The translations under genes and the position numbers were made by a program. The notes beneath the pieces were generated by a model. That model saw only the letters and a list, made by a program, of their open reading frames with translations. It was not told the DNA's origin and did not search any database. A stretch of 64,000 nt of DNA from Sphingobacterium oryzagri (GTDB taxonomy: Bacteria; Bacteroidota; Bacteroidia; Sphingobacteriales; Sphingobacteriaceae). Of this stretch, positions 26,114 to 34,453 are shown in pieces (the first letter of the stretch is position 1; each line of letters starts with the position of its first letter). The DNA lies in NCBI RefSeq assembly GCF_028736175.1, contig NZ_CP117880.1:3162001-3226000 (forward strand), given 5' to 3'.

Positions 26114-26998
26114 ATGCGCGTCTACAATTCTAAAGAATGGTTTACTGCCACGGTTTTTTTTCACCGGAGCGACACCTTCCGTAAATTATATCCATTCCTT
26201 ATTCTCATTGCGCTGTATTCTTATGGTATCGCCTACTGGGAATTGGAATACCTTCGACTATCCGAAAAAAGCTGGATAAAAAATATCACGATCGTACACA
26301 GCCTGCTGGGCTTTGTTTTGTCACTATTGCTGGTATTCCGAACAAATACCGCTTACGATCGTTGGTGGGAGGCAAGAAAACAATGGGGCACCTTAACCAA
26401 TGTAAGCCGTACATTGGCCTATAAGCTGGATAGCTTTTTAGCGGAAGACGATAACGTATCACGAAGCTTTTACCGCAAATCCATTCCTATGTATGCCGAT
26501 ACCCTTTTCAACTTTTTACGTTCTACGTATACCAAATTTATGCTGGATGAAAAAGAACATCCCGAATTGCGAGCGCTGGACGATAAAAAACACGGACCTA
26601 ACCAAGTGGCTGCATTAATCTTTAGAAAAACAAACCAACTTTACCAGGAGAACAAGATATCTGGTGAGCAGTTTATTATCCTAAACAAAGAGTTGGAAAG
26701 TCTAACGGATGTGTGTGGCGCCTGCGAACGCATAAAAAACACCCCTATTCCGCTTAGCTACAGCTCATTTATCAAAAAATTCGTGATAGCCTATTCCATT
26801 ACGCTACCTGTCGGATATGTATTTTCCATGGGATATTTCGTCGTCGCCGCCGTTCCTTTCATCTTCTATGTATTAGCATCGTTAGAGCTTATCGGCGAAT
26901 CGATTGAAGAACCTTTCGGTGTAGATACGGATGATTTGCCTATAGATAAAATTGCTGCCAATATAGAAAAACATATTAAAGAGGTGTTACAGCCTTAA
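26114..26998 (+). CDS. Bestrophin-family anion channel
   Basis: This 294-residue membrane protein belongs to the bestrophin/UPF0187 family of pentameric chloride channels. The signature LLVFRTNTAYDRWWEARKQWG follows the second hydrophobic segment at about residue 75. LPVGYVFSMGYFVVA and a C-terminal IEEPFGVDTDDLPID, resembling the calcium-clasp region of eukaryotic bestrophins, are also present. Bacterial members conduct cations or anions, and the ion here is not known. The gene is divergent from GH25 with 59 bases between starts. Confidence 0.9.
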   Translation: MRVYNSKEWFTATVFFHRSDTFRKLYPFLILIALYSYGIAYWELEYLRLSEKSWIKNITIVHSLLGFVLSLLLVFRTNTAYDRWWEARKQWGTLTNVSRTLAYKLDSFLAEDDNVSRSFYRKSIPMYADTLFNFLRSTYTKFMLDEKEHPELRALDDKKHGPNQVAALIFRKTNQLYQENKISGEQFIILNKELESLTDVCGACERIKNTPIPLSYSSFIKKFVIAYSITLPVGYVFSMGYFVVAAVPFIFYVLASLELIGESIEEPFGVDTDDLPIDKIAANIEKHIKEVLQP

Positions 26999-27085
26999 TT
27001 CGGGCTTTTATCGAAGCTTTTGACAACCGCAAACAAAATAATCTTCCTCATTTTCAGCAGGTAAAACAACGTCGTAAAAATAAGT

Positions 27086-27116
27086 TTTGCAGAAAAGCAT
27101 AGAATTTCTACTTTTG
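27086..27116 (+). promoter_or_regulatory. Promoter of tRNA-Ser
   Basis: TTTG (27086-27089), a 19-base spacer and TACTTTTG (27109-27116) match the Bacteroidota sigma-A pattern well. The -7 box ends four bases before the mature tRNA, so the 5' leader must be very short. Confidence 0.75.
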
Positions 27117-27120
27117 TCGC

Positions 27121-27205
27121 GGAGAGTTGGCAGAGTGGTCGAATGCGGCAGTCTTGAAAACTGTTGACTGTCACAGGTCCGGGGGTTCGAATCCCTCACT
27201 CTCCG
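27121..27205 (+). tRNA. tRNA-Ser (anticodon UGA)
   Basis: The 85-nt cloverleaf has a 7-bp acceptor stem (GGAGAGT with ACTCTCC), a D arm, an anticodon loop CTTGAAA with anticodon TGA, a long variable arm as expected for serine, and a T arm with TTCGAAT. The discriminator base is G and CCA is not encoded. A promoter precedes it and a terminator follows closely. Confidence 0.97.
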
Positions 27206-27210
27206 CAAGA

Positions 27211-27240
27211 AAAAAGCAGCTTTTTGGAGCTGCTTTTTTT
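27211..27240 (+). terminator. Terminator after tRNA-Ser
   Basis: AAAAAGCAGCT pairs perfectly with AGCTGCTTTTT around a six-base loop and continues into T residues, six bases after the tRNA. Confidence 0.85.
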
Positions 27241-27288
27241 ATTTGATATCGTTAGGATTCGAACCGAAGCGGCGGCCGGGGTTCAAAC

Positions 27289-27610
27289 AACTATCAACCT
27301 TTCAATTGCGGAATTGCATCTTGATCGCCTCGTTTTGCAATAAATATACGACCCCAGCCGGGGTCGCATATTGATGCATTATATACTCCTAGAAACATTT
27401 GACCTCGCTGAGGTCACTGCAACGCCACTAGAAAACATAAGCTGTACCATAGCCGAGAACATAAAAATTTGAATAAGTTCCTTTTTCCATCGTTCCGTAA
27501 CTTTCAAGCTCATTCTAAAGTTTCAATTCTGCAAGGTTCAGCGTTCTAACAGAAGGAAAATACGGTTAAACCTTCCCTATCCAATCCGTTAATAATCCAA
27601 GGCTAAAAAT
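27289..27610. repeat. Tandem repeat unit, copy 1
   Basis: This first copy is 322 bases long and differs from copy 2 at roughly ten positions, including a three-base gap near its start. It holds two short hairpins: CGACCCC/GGGGTCG at 27349-27366 and TGACCTC/GAGGTCA at 27400-27416. No protein is encoded. Confidence 0.9.
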
Positions 27611-27934
27611 AACTATCAACCTTTCAATTGCGGAGGAATTGCATCTTGATCGCCTCGTTTTGCAATAAATATACGACCCCCGCCGGGGTCGCATATTGAT
27701 GCAGTATATACTCCTAGAAACATTTGACCTCGCTGAGGTCACTGCAACGCCACTGGAAAATAAGCTGTAACATAGCCGAGAACATAAAAATTTGAATAAG
27801 TTCCTTTTTCCATCGTTCCTTAACTTCCAAGCTCATTCTAAAGTTTCAATTCTGCAAGGTTCAGCGTTCTAACAGAAGGAAAATACGGTTAAATCTTTAC
27901 CTATCCAATCCGTTAATAATCCAAGGCTAAAAAT
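27611..27934. repeat. Tandem repeat unit, copy 2
   Basis: This is the complete second copy (324 bases), directly adjoining copy 1. The hairpins lie at 27674-27691 and 27725-27741. In the first, only the loop changes from AGCC to CGCC, so the stem is conserved. Confidence 0.9.
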
Positions 27935-28113
27935 AACTATCAACCTTTCAATTGCGGAGGAATTGCATCTTGATCGCCTCGTTTTGCAATAAATATACGA
28001 CCCCAGCCGGGGTCGCATATTGATGCATTATATACTCCTAGAAACATTTGACCTCGCTGAGGTCACTGTAACGCCTACTAGAAAACATACGCTTCACCAT
28101 AGCCGAGAACATA
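27935..28113. repeat. Tandem repeat unit, copy 3 (truncated)
   Basis: The third copy matches the first ~179 bases of the unit, then diverges after GCCGAGAACATA. Both hairpins are kept (27998-28015 and 28049-28065). Confidence 0.9.
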
Positions 28114-28196
28114 CTAATTAAATCATCTAAAATACTGTATATTAGCAGAACAACTATATGTAGGCACAACTTTACTGCTGTTAAACCTTTTCAATA

Positions 28197-28796
28197 ATGA
28201 ACTACCACAATCTTGCTGAAGAAATAATAGCAATGAAAAACGCTGACTTGGAACTAAGGGAAAAATTAATTCAACAAGGAACACTTTCTGACGGATATAG
28301 CGAGGAAATGGCGTCGTTGCATAATCAAAATGCGATGATGCTAGATAAGATTATGGATAAGATTGGCTTCCCAACTATTGATCATGTTGGTGTAGAAGCC
28401 AGTGAGGCAGCTTGGCTGGTCGTACAGCACGCCATAGGACTACCCTCTTTTATGAGAAAATGCGGGGCGTTATTAGAAAAGGCAGTTAATGAGAGTAAAG
28501 CGAGTTCAATAGGTCTTGCTTATTTACAAGACCGTATTGCAGTTTTTGAATCCAAACCTCAACTGTACGGAACACAATTCGACTGGGATGCTAACGGAAA
28601 ATTAAGTCCAAATGAAGTTGACAATTGGATAGAAGTAAATAAAAGAAGGAAATTGATTGGACTTAATACGCTTGAAGAACAACTGGAAGTGATGAGAAAA
28701 CGCGCGCAAAATGAAAATCAGACCCCTCCTACGGATTTTAAAAAGCGGAAGCAGGAAATGGATGTATGGCGTAAAAACGTCGGTTGGATAAAATAA
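28197..28796 (+). CDS. DUF6624-family protein
   Basis: This 199-residue protein has no signal peptide or membrane segment. The middle region GFPTIDHVGVEASEAAWLVVQHA, then AYLQDRIAVFESKPQLYGTQF, matches the DUF6624 family found in many Bacteroidota. The function is unknown. The conserved H and D/E residues suggest a folded enzyme-like core, but that is a guess. The gene stands alone behind the tandem-repeat region, in an accessory-looking stretch beside tRNA-Ser. Confidence 0.75.
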   Translation: MNYHNLAEEIIAMKNADLELREKLIQQGTLSDGYSEEMASLHNQNAMMLDKIMDKIGFPTIDHVGVEASEAAWLVVQHAIGLPSFMRKCGALLEKAVNESKASSIGLAYLQDRIAVFESKPQLYGTQFDWDANGKLSPNEVDNWIEVNKRRKLIGLNTLEEQLEVMRKRAQNENQTPPTDFKKRKQEMDVWRKNVGWIK

Positions 28797-29099
28797 TATT
28801 CACCCTATTATTTGGGCACATCGTTAACCGAATGTATTGCATGGTTTATACAGCAGAAAATTTAGCAGATTATCGCTTCACCGGAGTAGCAGCAGTCCAC
28901 TAGGCAGCTAAACATAAATAATCTCCTCACTTACCAATCAACCTGTATAACCTGCATATTATAGAGAAAGCAATTCAAAAATACATTTCATAAAAATCAG
29001 CATTTCCAGCTTGAAAATTTCGGGAAAAATCCTAATTTTAGCGACAACAACCATTATGAGGTTATTTCAATTTCATCATTAATCTACACCAAAATAACT
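28797..29099. other. Intergenic region, no gene seen
   Basis: These 303 bases are A/T-rich and hold no convincing reading frame or strong hairpin. Near the end, TAATTTTA (29032-29039) resembles a -7 box and could serve the small membrane protein gene at 29100. Confidence 0.5.
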
Positions 29100-29291
29100 A
29101 TGAAAAACAAAATAGGTTTCAATCTACTGTTTGCACTAATTGCCTTTCCCATTGGCCTCGCCCTACTACGCGAATTTAATTTTGATACATTCACCTTCAA
29201 AAAAACGGGACTAGGCCTACTCTATCTCGTCACATTTGTCGTGTGTATATTTTTTATGCTTAAAAAAACAAAAAAAACAGCTGAAAAGTAA
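29100..29291 (+). CDS. Small two-helix membrane protein
   Basis: This 63-residue protein consists mostly of two hydrophobic segments (residues ~6-23 and ~37-54) and a lysine-rich tail. No family is recognised. The ATG and the charge pattern (positive ends, short acidic loop FNFD) look like a genuine small membrane protein. The next gene starts 23 bases after its stop. Confidence 0.55.
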   Translation: MKNKIGFNLLFALIAFPIGLALLREFNFDTFTFKKTGLGLLYLVTFVVCIFFMLKKTKKTAEK

Positions 29292-29314
29292 ACTAGAAAA
29301 TAACAAAAGCCGCG

Positions 29315-29806
29315 GTGTTATATACAGCAAAAGCAAAACCGGCAGGGAGCGCCATTCTTTGGAGCCTCGCATTTGCGGTATGTTGGTTCCTTTACATGAT
29401 CTTCATTCTGCCAGGTGCGCTAACAATTACAGATCCCTGTTCGGCAACACCCGGTATAAATTACACTTGGTTATGGCTCGTACTTGCCCTGTATTTGGCC
29501 ATCTTCGGCATGTGGATTTATCGCAGCCTTCGCAAAGAGGTAAACATCCGTAAAATAGCTTTCGCCATAGTGCTTTTATTATTTCTCTTGCCGTTAGCAA
29601 TTGCGATGTTGACCGCATCGATATTGTATGAATATGAGCACTTTTTCTCGAACCTTTCAGAACCAATTAGCGACTTTTTGTACCAACAAGGTTGTTATCA
29701 GGCGTTGGAAGTCCGGGAAAATGCTTTATTTATCCTGACGGCTAGTGTAATTTGGCCAGCCTACTATCTGGTCAAGCTAAAAATCGGTAAGCGAGTTCAA
29801 TACTAA
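29315..29806 (+). CDS. Hypothetical four-helix membrane protein
   Basis: This 163-residue protein with about four hydrophobic segments begins at a GTG codon and no family is recognised. The segments are near residues 12-35, 50-66, 82-103 and 139-153. The loop between the first two holds two residues of note (Cys near 42, Trp near 53). It follows a two-helix protein and may be cotranscribed with it. It ends four bases inside the convergent TPR gene. No overlapping frame is more convincing. Confidence 0.55.
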   Translation: MLYTAKAKPAGSAILWSLAFAVCWFLYMIFILPGALTITDPCSATPGINYTWLWLVLALYLAIFGMWIYRSLRKEVNIRKIAFAIVLLLFLLPLAIAMLTASILYEYEHFFSNLSEPISDFLYQQGCYQALEVRENALFILTASVIWPAYYLVKLKIGKRVQY

Positions 29807-30759
29807 TCAAGCTGCACCTGCATTTTTAAGAAATCGAAATATTTGGGATCTTCATCTGCGAAAATATCCTGGCCCTCAAACATGTAAGCCCGCTGTAAAA
29901 ACTCAGCCGCTTCTTTATCACGTTGGTGCTCTAATAAACATTGCCCAAGCCGCAACATAATAAACGGATTCTCGTAAGCGATAGCTTGCTTATTTTCTTT
30001 TGCTCTTTCCAAGTGGAGTAGTGCTTTCGGAAAATCGCCAAGAAAAAAATAAGCATCAGCAATCGCCACTTCCAGCCATTGCGTCTCGCTATACACATTT
30101 TGCGGAAAAGGAATGATTTGAAGAGCGGCTTTCCAACAATCTATAGCTTGCAGAAACAAAGCATCATCAAAATATGCATTCCCACTTTCGATATGCGATT
30201 CCACCTGCTCATGCAGCAAAGAAGACAAGGCACTGTCAGCCGGATTTAAAAGCGCATTATTCTGGCCGATTTTTGCAAACAAATCCCGGATATCTGCAGA
30301 TTCAGTTAATAATCCTTGGGCAATATCCATATAAAAGGCCGGCCGACCGCTAAAATCGCGTTTGGTGGCTCCATATGCATTCGCCTGCCTAAAACAAGCT
30401 ATCGCAGCATCAATATCATTGAGAAATAGAAAATTTTCAGCCGATAAAATAAAGGCGGTCGTATCAAAAATCTTAAAACCAGCCGTTTCCTGATCAAGCC
30501 TCCATGCGGCTAAGATCACGCGCGCTTCTTCATAATGACCAACGACAGTCAAAATATCAATTAAATCACAAAGTATCGTATGCGAGCAAGAAGTGTTGTA
30601 TTTTGGTTCGGGCAGCAGCGCCCACGCTGCTTCGATCTTTGCCAAAGCCAAGTCTTGCTTCCCGCTTTCCAAAAGCGTAAACGCTTCATGCTGCATTTCG
30701 AATAGGCGCTCTTCCAACTCTTCGGAAAGACCGACAGCCTGTCTAATCTGATCTTGCAT
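29803..30759 (-). CDS. Tetratricopeptide-repeat protein
   Basis: This 318-residue cytoplasmic protein is built of helical repeats resembling TPRs. Clear examples are residues ~210-245 (AIDCWKAALQIIPFP) and ~245-270 (AYFFLGDFPKALLHLERAKE). The start MQDQIRQAVGLSEELEERLFEMQ forms a helix, and no signal peptide is present. TPRs usually serve protein-protein contacts. The partner is not known. A terminator and the response regulator gene lie upstream. Confidence 0.72.
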   Translation of the reverse strand: MQDQIRQAVGLSEELEERLFEMQHEAFTLLESGKQDLALAKIEAAWALLPEPKYNTSCSHTILCDLIDILTVVGHYEEARVILAAWRLDQETAGFKIFDTTAFILSAENFLFLNDIDAAIACFRQANAYGATKRDFSGRPAFYMDIAQGLLTESADIRDLFAKIGQNNALLNPADSALSSLLHEQVESHIESGNAYFDDALFLQAIDCWKAALQIIPFPQNVYSETQWLEVAIADAYFFLGDFPKALLHLERAKENKQAIAYENPFIMLRLGQCLLEHQRDKEAAEFLQRAYMFEGQDIFADEDPKYFDFLKMQVQLD

Positions 30760-30862
30760 AATTTATCCACTTAATAGCCTAGCACATGAAAACAGCCTGA
30801 TGCACAGCAACCTACTTATTTAACACAAGCTACAAAAGTTGGTGTTAGGAAGCAAATATTTG

Positions 30863-30895
30863 CAAAAAAAAGCGTCCAATTTATGATTGAACGCT
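30863..30895 (-). terminator. Terminator of two-component operon
   Basis: AGCGTCCAAT and ATTGAACGCT (one wobble) form a 10-bp stem. On the minus strand an eight-base T run follows, 22 bases past the response-regulator stop. Confidence 0.8.
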
Positions 30896-30916
30896 ATTAT
30901 CAACAGATCGCTTTCC

Positions 30917-31573
30917 TTATTTTATTAAACCGGATTTGACCGCTAACTTGATCAGTGCTGCTGAATTTTTCACACCAGTTTTATCAATTAAGTTTTGGCG
31001 ATGCCCTTCGACCGTTCGCTTGCTCAAAAAGAGCTGATCGGCGATCTCCACATTGGTGTAGCCCTCACTGATTAACTGCAACACTTCCAATTCGCGATCA
31101 GAAATATCCATCTCCGACATTAAATCTTCCACGTTCGCTGCCGATGCAGGAACATCTTGCAGTTTATCAACCAACATCATGGCCAATTCCTCGCACAGAT
31201 AACGTCCGCCGATATGAATATGTTGAATAGCAAACAGCAACTCGTCGTAACCTACATTTTTGACAAGATAACCTTTAGCACCTTTGTCAAAAGCCTGAAA
31301 TACGTGTTGACTACTGTTCATCATGGAGAGCATAATCACCTTGATTTCCGGATAATCGGATTTCAATCGCTCCACAAGTTCGATACCATCCATGCCACTC
31401 ATACTGATGTCTGACAGCACAATGTCTGGTTTGGAGCCATCTTCCAGCAAAGCCAAAACCTCTTCACCATTGTTAGCCTCGCCTATCACCGTTAGATTGT
31501 CCTGAGAGTCGATCAATAGTTTTATTCCGTTTCGGACGACGAGATGGTCTTCCGCAAGAATAATTTTTATCAT
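30917..31573 (-). CDS. NarL/FixJ-family response regulator
   Basis: This 218-residue regulator has a receiver domain (residues ~1-120) with phosphoacceptor Asp55 in IVLSDISMSG, an acidic pair AEDH, and a conserved lysine in KGYLVKN. A LuxR-type HTH domain follows (residues ~150-215: SDRELEVLQLISEGYTNVEI and LFLSKRTVEGHRQNL). It is the partner of the PAS-kinase gene 18 bases upstream. Target genes are unknown. The divergent ECF sigma gene and the stress genes beyond it are plausible candidates. Confidence 0.92.
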   Translation of the reverse strand: MIKIILAEDHLVVRNGIKLLIDSQDNLTVIGEANNGEEVLALLEDGSKPDIVLSDISMSGMDGIELVERLKSDYPEIKVIMLSMMNSSQHVFQAFDKGAKGYLVKNVGYDELLFAIQHIHIGGRYLCEELAMMLVDKLQDVPASAANVEDLMSEMDISDRELEVLQLISEGYTNVEIADQLFLSKRTVEGHRQNLIDKTGVKNSAALIKLAVKSGLIK

Positions 31574-31591
31574 ATATTTATATCGCTTAAA

Positions 31592-32638
31592 TTATGTGTA
31601 TAGTTTAATTTGAATTCTGCTTCCTGTAGCCGAACTAGCCATATCCATCGTTCCCGTATATAACTTGATCCGGTTTCTAATATTTCGCAAGCCTGTCCCT
31701 AAGCCTAAGGATGACTCAATATCACCAGCAAAGCCTTTACCATTATCCGAAACGATGATGGTAACCTCCTTCGCACTTTTTCGTAAAGTAAGCGTTATGC
31801 GGGTGGACTGCGCATGTTTAATACTGTTATTAAACAATTCCTGAATAACCCGATAACTGCAATATTGCAATTCTTTACGTGTAGCGCTAATGGCTTCATC
31901 GATATGCAACGTAAACTTGATATCGGCACGTGTTATCCGAAAAATCAGATCGTCGATAGCACGGTGAAAACCCATATCGCGCAATACCGCCGGCGCAAGT
32001 TCGTTTGAAATATCGCGTACCTTAAATATGGTATCATTCAACATTTTCTTGATTGGCATAATTTGTTCTTCATGCCCATGCCCCATAATAAAACGTTGCA
32101 AACTAATGCGAATAGCATAAAGTTCTTGCGCAACACCATCATGCAAACTGGCACTTATCAATTCCCGTTCAGTTTCCTGTGTTTCAATTATCGCGCGATA
32201 AAAAGCCTCATTATCCTCTTTTGAAGCATCTAACGGATTGAAATCGTGCTTTAAAAACAACAATACATACAAATCAGATTCGCTGTATACGGTAGAAATC
32301 TGTTTGAGGTAAACCGTTACAAACCTAAAAGTTTGCTGTTCGCCTTGCACCTTCACCATGCGCAATGGTTCTTGAAAATGCGTAGTCGCCCGTTCTTTTA
32401 ACGACGATATTTTATCGTGCTCCTCTTCATGCAGCAGGTCAAAAATGCTGCTCGCGGCCAACCTAGCCGGCTCAACACATAACAAGTCGCACAACTTTTC
32501 ATTGAAATAAATCGTGCGCATATTTTCATCCACGAATAGGTAGCCAAACGGTCCTTCGTGAAAAGCTTGAAAAAAAATTAGCAAATCTTTCAACTGCTCA
32601 CCTGTCGGTCCGTCAGGAGATTGGGGTGAAAAAGACAT
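31592..32638 (-). CDS. Cytoplasmic PAS sensor histidine kinase (HisKA_3)
   Basis: The 348-residue kinase has a PAS domain (residues ~15-125, GPFGYLFVDENMRTIYFNEKL). A HisKA_3 region follows, with phosphoacceptor histidine in LISASLHDGVAQELYAIR. The HATPase domain has ELFNNSIKHA and SDNGKGFAG, then GTGLRNIRNRI. No transmembrane helix is visible, so it senses an intracellular cue. The ATG at 32638 begins MSFSPQSPDG. Two upstream in-frame ATGs (32668, 32683) would add a low-complexity N-terminus and are less likely. It is cotranscribed with the NarL-type regulator. Confidence 0.9.
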   Translation of the reverse strand: MSFSPQSPDGPTGEQLKDLLIFFQAFHEGPFGYLFVDENMRTIYFNEKLCDLLCVEPARLAASSIFDLLHEEEHDKISSLKERATTHFQEPLRMVKVQGEQQTFRFVTVYLKQISTVYSESDLYVLLFLKHDFNPLDASKEDNEAFYRAIIETQETERELISASLHDGVAQELYAIRISLQRFIMGHGHEEQIMPIKKMLNDTIFKVRDISNELAPAVLRDMGFHRAIDDLIFRITRADIKFTLHIDEAISATRKELQYCSYRVIQELFNNSIKHAQSTRITLTLRKSAKEVTIIVSDNGKGFAGDIESSLGLGTGLRNIRNRIKLYTGTMDMASSATGSRIQIKLYT

Positions 32639-32683
32639 ATTTATTGTGTTCGTATTTACTATAGTCATTACAATTGTCACCAT

Positions 32684-33190
32684 TTAGGCAAACCGTTCCA
32701 ACTTAGATAAACTAACCTGTATATGGCGCGGTAGACAACCTTGTTGTACAAAAATCAAACCCATAAATCAAGGAAAAATACCCAAAAACAGTAACCGTCA
32801 ACGCGTAAATATACGTATTAAGTAATTATTTTGAACGAAGTAGTGCAGAAACCATTTAAAGTGTTAAACTAACGCGCTTTTAAAATGTCCTATTTTAATA
32901 GCGGGCGTTCGGTGTGATAACGGTGTGCATAAAAACTTATTGTAAAAGAATAAACACCCGAAATCAAAATTGGATAAAACCACGTGAATTTGTGGCATTC
33001 CTACTTTATCACCAAAAAAACCTTGTTTAAACTGCTAAAAATCCATTTAGCGTATTTTACACCGAGCAGACGTGTTTTCCGCAAAGTTTCGTTTTGGCAC
33101 AGCCAACAAGGTCTTAAAATTACGTTTTTGCATCAATTTTGTAAGTACAGTTAGCATAGAGTCATTGTTTAACAAGTAACAAAGAAGAAT
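32684..33190. other. 507-bp divergent control region
   Basis: This A/T-rich region lies between the kinase gene (minus strand) and the sigma-factor gene (plus strand). At 32875-32903 an imperfect palindrome (CGCT, TTAAAAT, five-base loop, ATTTTAA, AGCG) could be an operator or a hairpin. No open reading frame of note, and no good TAnnTTTG/-33 pair, was found. Confidence 0.55.
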
Positions 33191-33685
33191 ATGAAAGCTG
33201 AACTAAACTTCACCATCGAACAAAATCAACCGTTGTTAAAGCGTATAGCTACAAAGTTTACGCAAGATCCTTACGAAATTGAGGAGCTCGTGCAAGAAAC
33301 GTTTATCCGATCGCTTTCGTCTTTAGAACGTTTTGTTAACCACCCGAAGCTTGTCGCATGGTTATTTGTTATTATGCGCAACGTATATATTAATAATTAC
33401 CGTAAAATTTCTAAGTACCGCACAATCGAATCAGAGTTGACACATACTTCGCACTTCGAGCAACTATCGCATAATGGCAGCGAGTCAAAATTTGTCATGA
33501 CCGACATACAAAATGCGATAAAAAAGCTTCCTCAGGACAATTACATTGCGTTCACCATGTTTATGGAAGGCTATAAATACCAGGAAATTGCAGATCATTT
33601 GCAGATTGCTGAAGGAACGGTAAAAACGCGCATCCATATGGCTAGAAAGATTTTGAAAAAAAATCTAAAGGTATACCGCAAGTAG
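33191..33685 (+). CDS. RNA polymerase sigma factor, ECF-like
   Basis: This 164-residue sigma-70-family factor has region 2 (YEIEELVQETFIRSL, with the -10-binding helix at residues ~27-75) and region 4 (YKYQEIADHLQIAEGTVKTR, residues ~130-155). The linker between them is short, as in extracytoplasmic-function sigma factors. No anti-sigma gene follows; the next gene is a DUF2383 protein. Such orphan sigmas are often controlled by partner switches or by the neighbouring two-component system, but that is inference. The start is the ATG at 33191. Confidence 0.9.
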   Translation: MKAELNFTIEQNQPLLKRIATKFTQDPYEIEELVQETFIRSLSSLERFVNHPKLVAWLFVIMRNVYINNYRKISKYRTIESELTHTSHFEQLSHNGSESKFVMTDIQNAIKKLPQDNYIAFTMFMEGYKYQEIADHLQIAEGTVKTRIHMARKILKKNLKVYRK

Positions 33686-33829
33686 CCACGAAAGTCTAAT
33701 TGCACTGGCCAGCTGTCAGGCAAACTAGAGACTCTAACATATATATACCAATTTATCCATCAGTTTGATGAATCGCACCAGTTTATTCAAGATAAACCAT
33801 GCGAAAAATAAAAGGGTAAATTGTACTAG

Positions 33830-33863
33830 GCGGGTTTGAAACATTTCAAACCCGCTTATTTTT
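33830..33863 (+). terminator. Terminator hairpin upstream of DUF2383 gene
   Basis: GCGGGTTTGAAA and TTTCAAACCCGC are perfect 12-bp arms with two bases between them, followed by TTATTTTTTG. It lies about 145 bases after the sigma-factor stop and about 50 bases before the DUF2383 ATG. Confidence 0.8.
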
Positions 33864-33916
33864 TGTCCGGGAGTACAACCAAATTGGCTTAGCGGCGTTC
33901 TGTAGAAAAAAAGCTT

Positions 33917-34363
33917 ATGGAAGCGTATAGTGACTTTTTGCAAGATTTAATTGCCGTTAACAACGATCGCATAGATGGCTATTCGCAAGCAATAGCGTTG
34001 TTAAATGAAAACGAAGATGAAGACCTGCGACAGGTATTGGTACAATATCGATCGCAAACGCAGCGTTTTGTAGCGCAGCTAAACACATTTTTGACGACAG
34101 ATGAAAGTGAAGAACTGGAACCTGCGCTGAATGGACCACTTTTTAAACTTTGGCAAGCGCATATTGCGCCAATTTCGGGAACGGATAGAAAAGCAATCTT
34201 AGTTAGCTGTGAGCAGCGCGAAGATATTTACAAAACCGTCTACGAAAAAGCCATAAATGAATTAGACAGTGTGCCTCTGTCACTTGCTAACACGATCAGG
34301 CAGCAAGCCGAGCTGCATTACATGGCGCATAATCATATCAAAACTTTACGAGATACGATTTAA
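33917..34363 (+). CDS. DUF2383 four-helix-bundle protein
   Basis: This 148-residue all-helical protein begins with LQDLIAVNNDRIDGYSQA and resembles the PA2169/DUF2383 ferritin-like family. The acidic and histidine residues expected in such bundles occur (HYMAHNHIKTLRD at the end). The function is unknown; many relatives sit near stress genes, as here. It has its own transcription unit after a strong terminator and is convergent with the SDR gene. Confidence 0.78.
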   Translation: MEAYSDFLQDLIAVNNDRIDGYSQAIALLNENEDEDLRQVLVQYRSQTQRFVAQLNTFLTTDESEELEPALNGPLFKLWQAHIAPISGTDRKAILVSCEQREDIYKTVYEKAINELDSVPLSLANTIRQQAELHYMAHNHIKTLRDTI

Positions 34364-34387
34364 CAAAAACATGTAGATCAAAAATAC

Positions 34388-34426
34388 AAAAAGGGTTGCC
34401 GCACATACTGTGCTGCGACCCTTTTT
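34388..34426. terminator. Bidirectional terminator
   Basis: An 18-bp stem with two mismatches (arms 34388-34405 and 34409-34426, loop TAC) is flanked by A and T runs. It lies between the convergent DUF2383 and SDR genes. Confidence 0.75.
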
Positions 34427-34453
34427 GCTGTACAATAACCGTACATTAGTATG

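Larger units (their letters stand above)
27241..28196. other. Gene-free region carrying tandem repeats
   Basis: About 950 bases have no convincing reading frame. They hold three direct copies of a ~323-bp unit (listed separately). Between the tRNA terminator and the first copy is a 48-base flank that includes GGATTCGAACC, an inverted copy of the tRNA T-arm core. After the last copy, about 80 A/T-rich bases lead to the DUF6624 gene. Confidence 0.8.

Noticed and set aside
27008..27208. Minus-strand frame of 66 codons over tRNA-Ser
   Set aside because: It is the well-known spurious frame that appears antisense to tRNA genes, with sequence RVRDSNPRTCDSQQFSRLPH. The tRNA explains the region.
27289..28113. 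CRISPR array
   Set aside because: The repeats are ~323 bases long and adjoin each other directly. There are no short repeats with unique spacers, and no cas gene is near.
29236..29553. 105-codon frame overlapping the small membrane proteins
   Set aside because: It overlaps two hydrophobic frames on the same strand. Its arginine/histidine-rich sequence is not membrane-like and matches nothing I recognise.
30917..33685. Phage or defence system beside the two-component genes
   Set aside because: No nuclease, toxin, integrase or other defence-type domain is seen; all genes are ordinary regulators.
33734..33943. 69-codon minus frame near the DUF2383 gene
   Set aside because: It runs through the terminator hairpin and into the DUF2383 start, so it is unlikely to be real.
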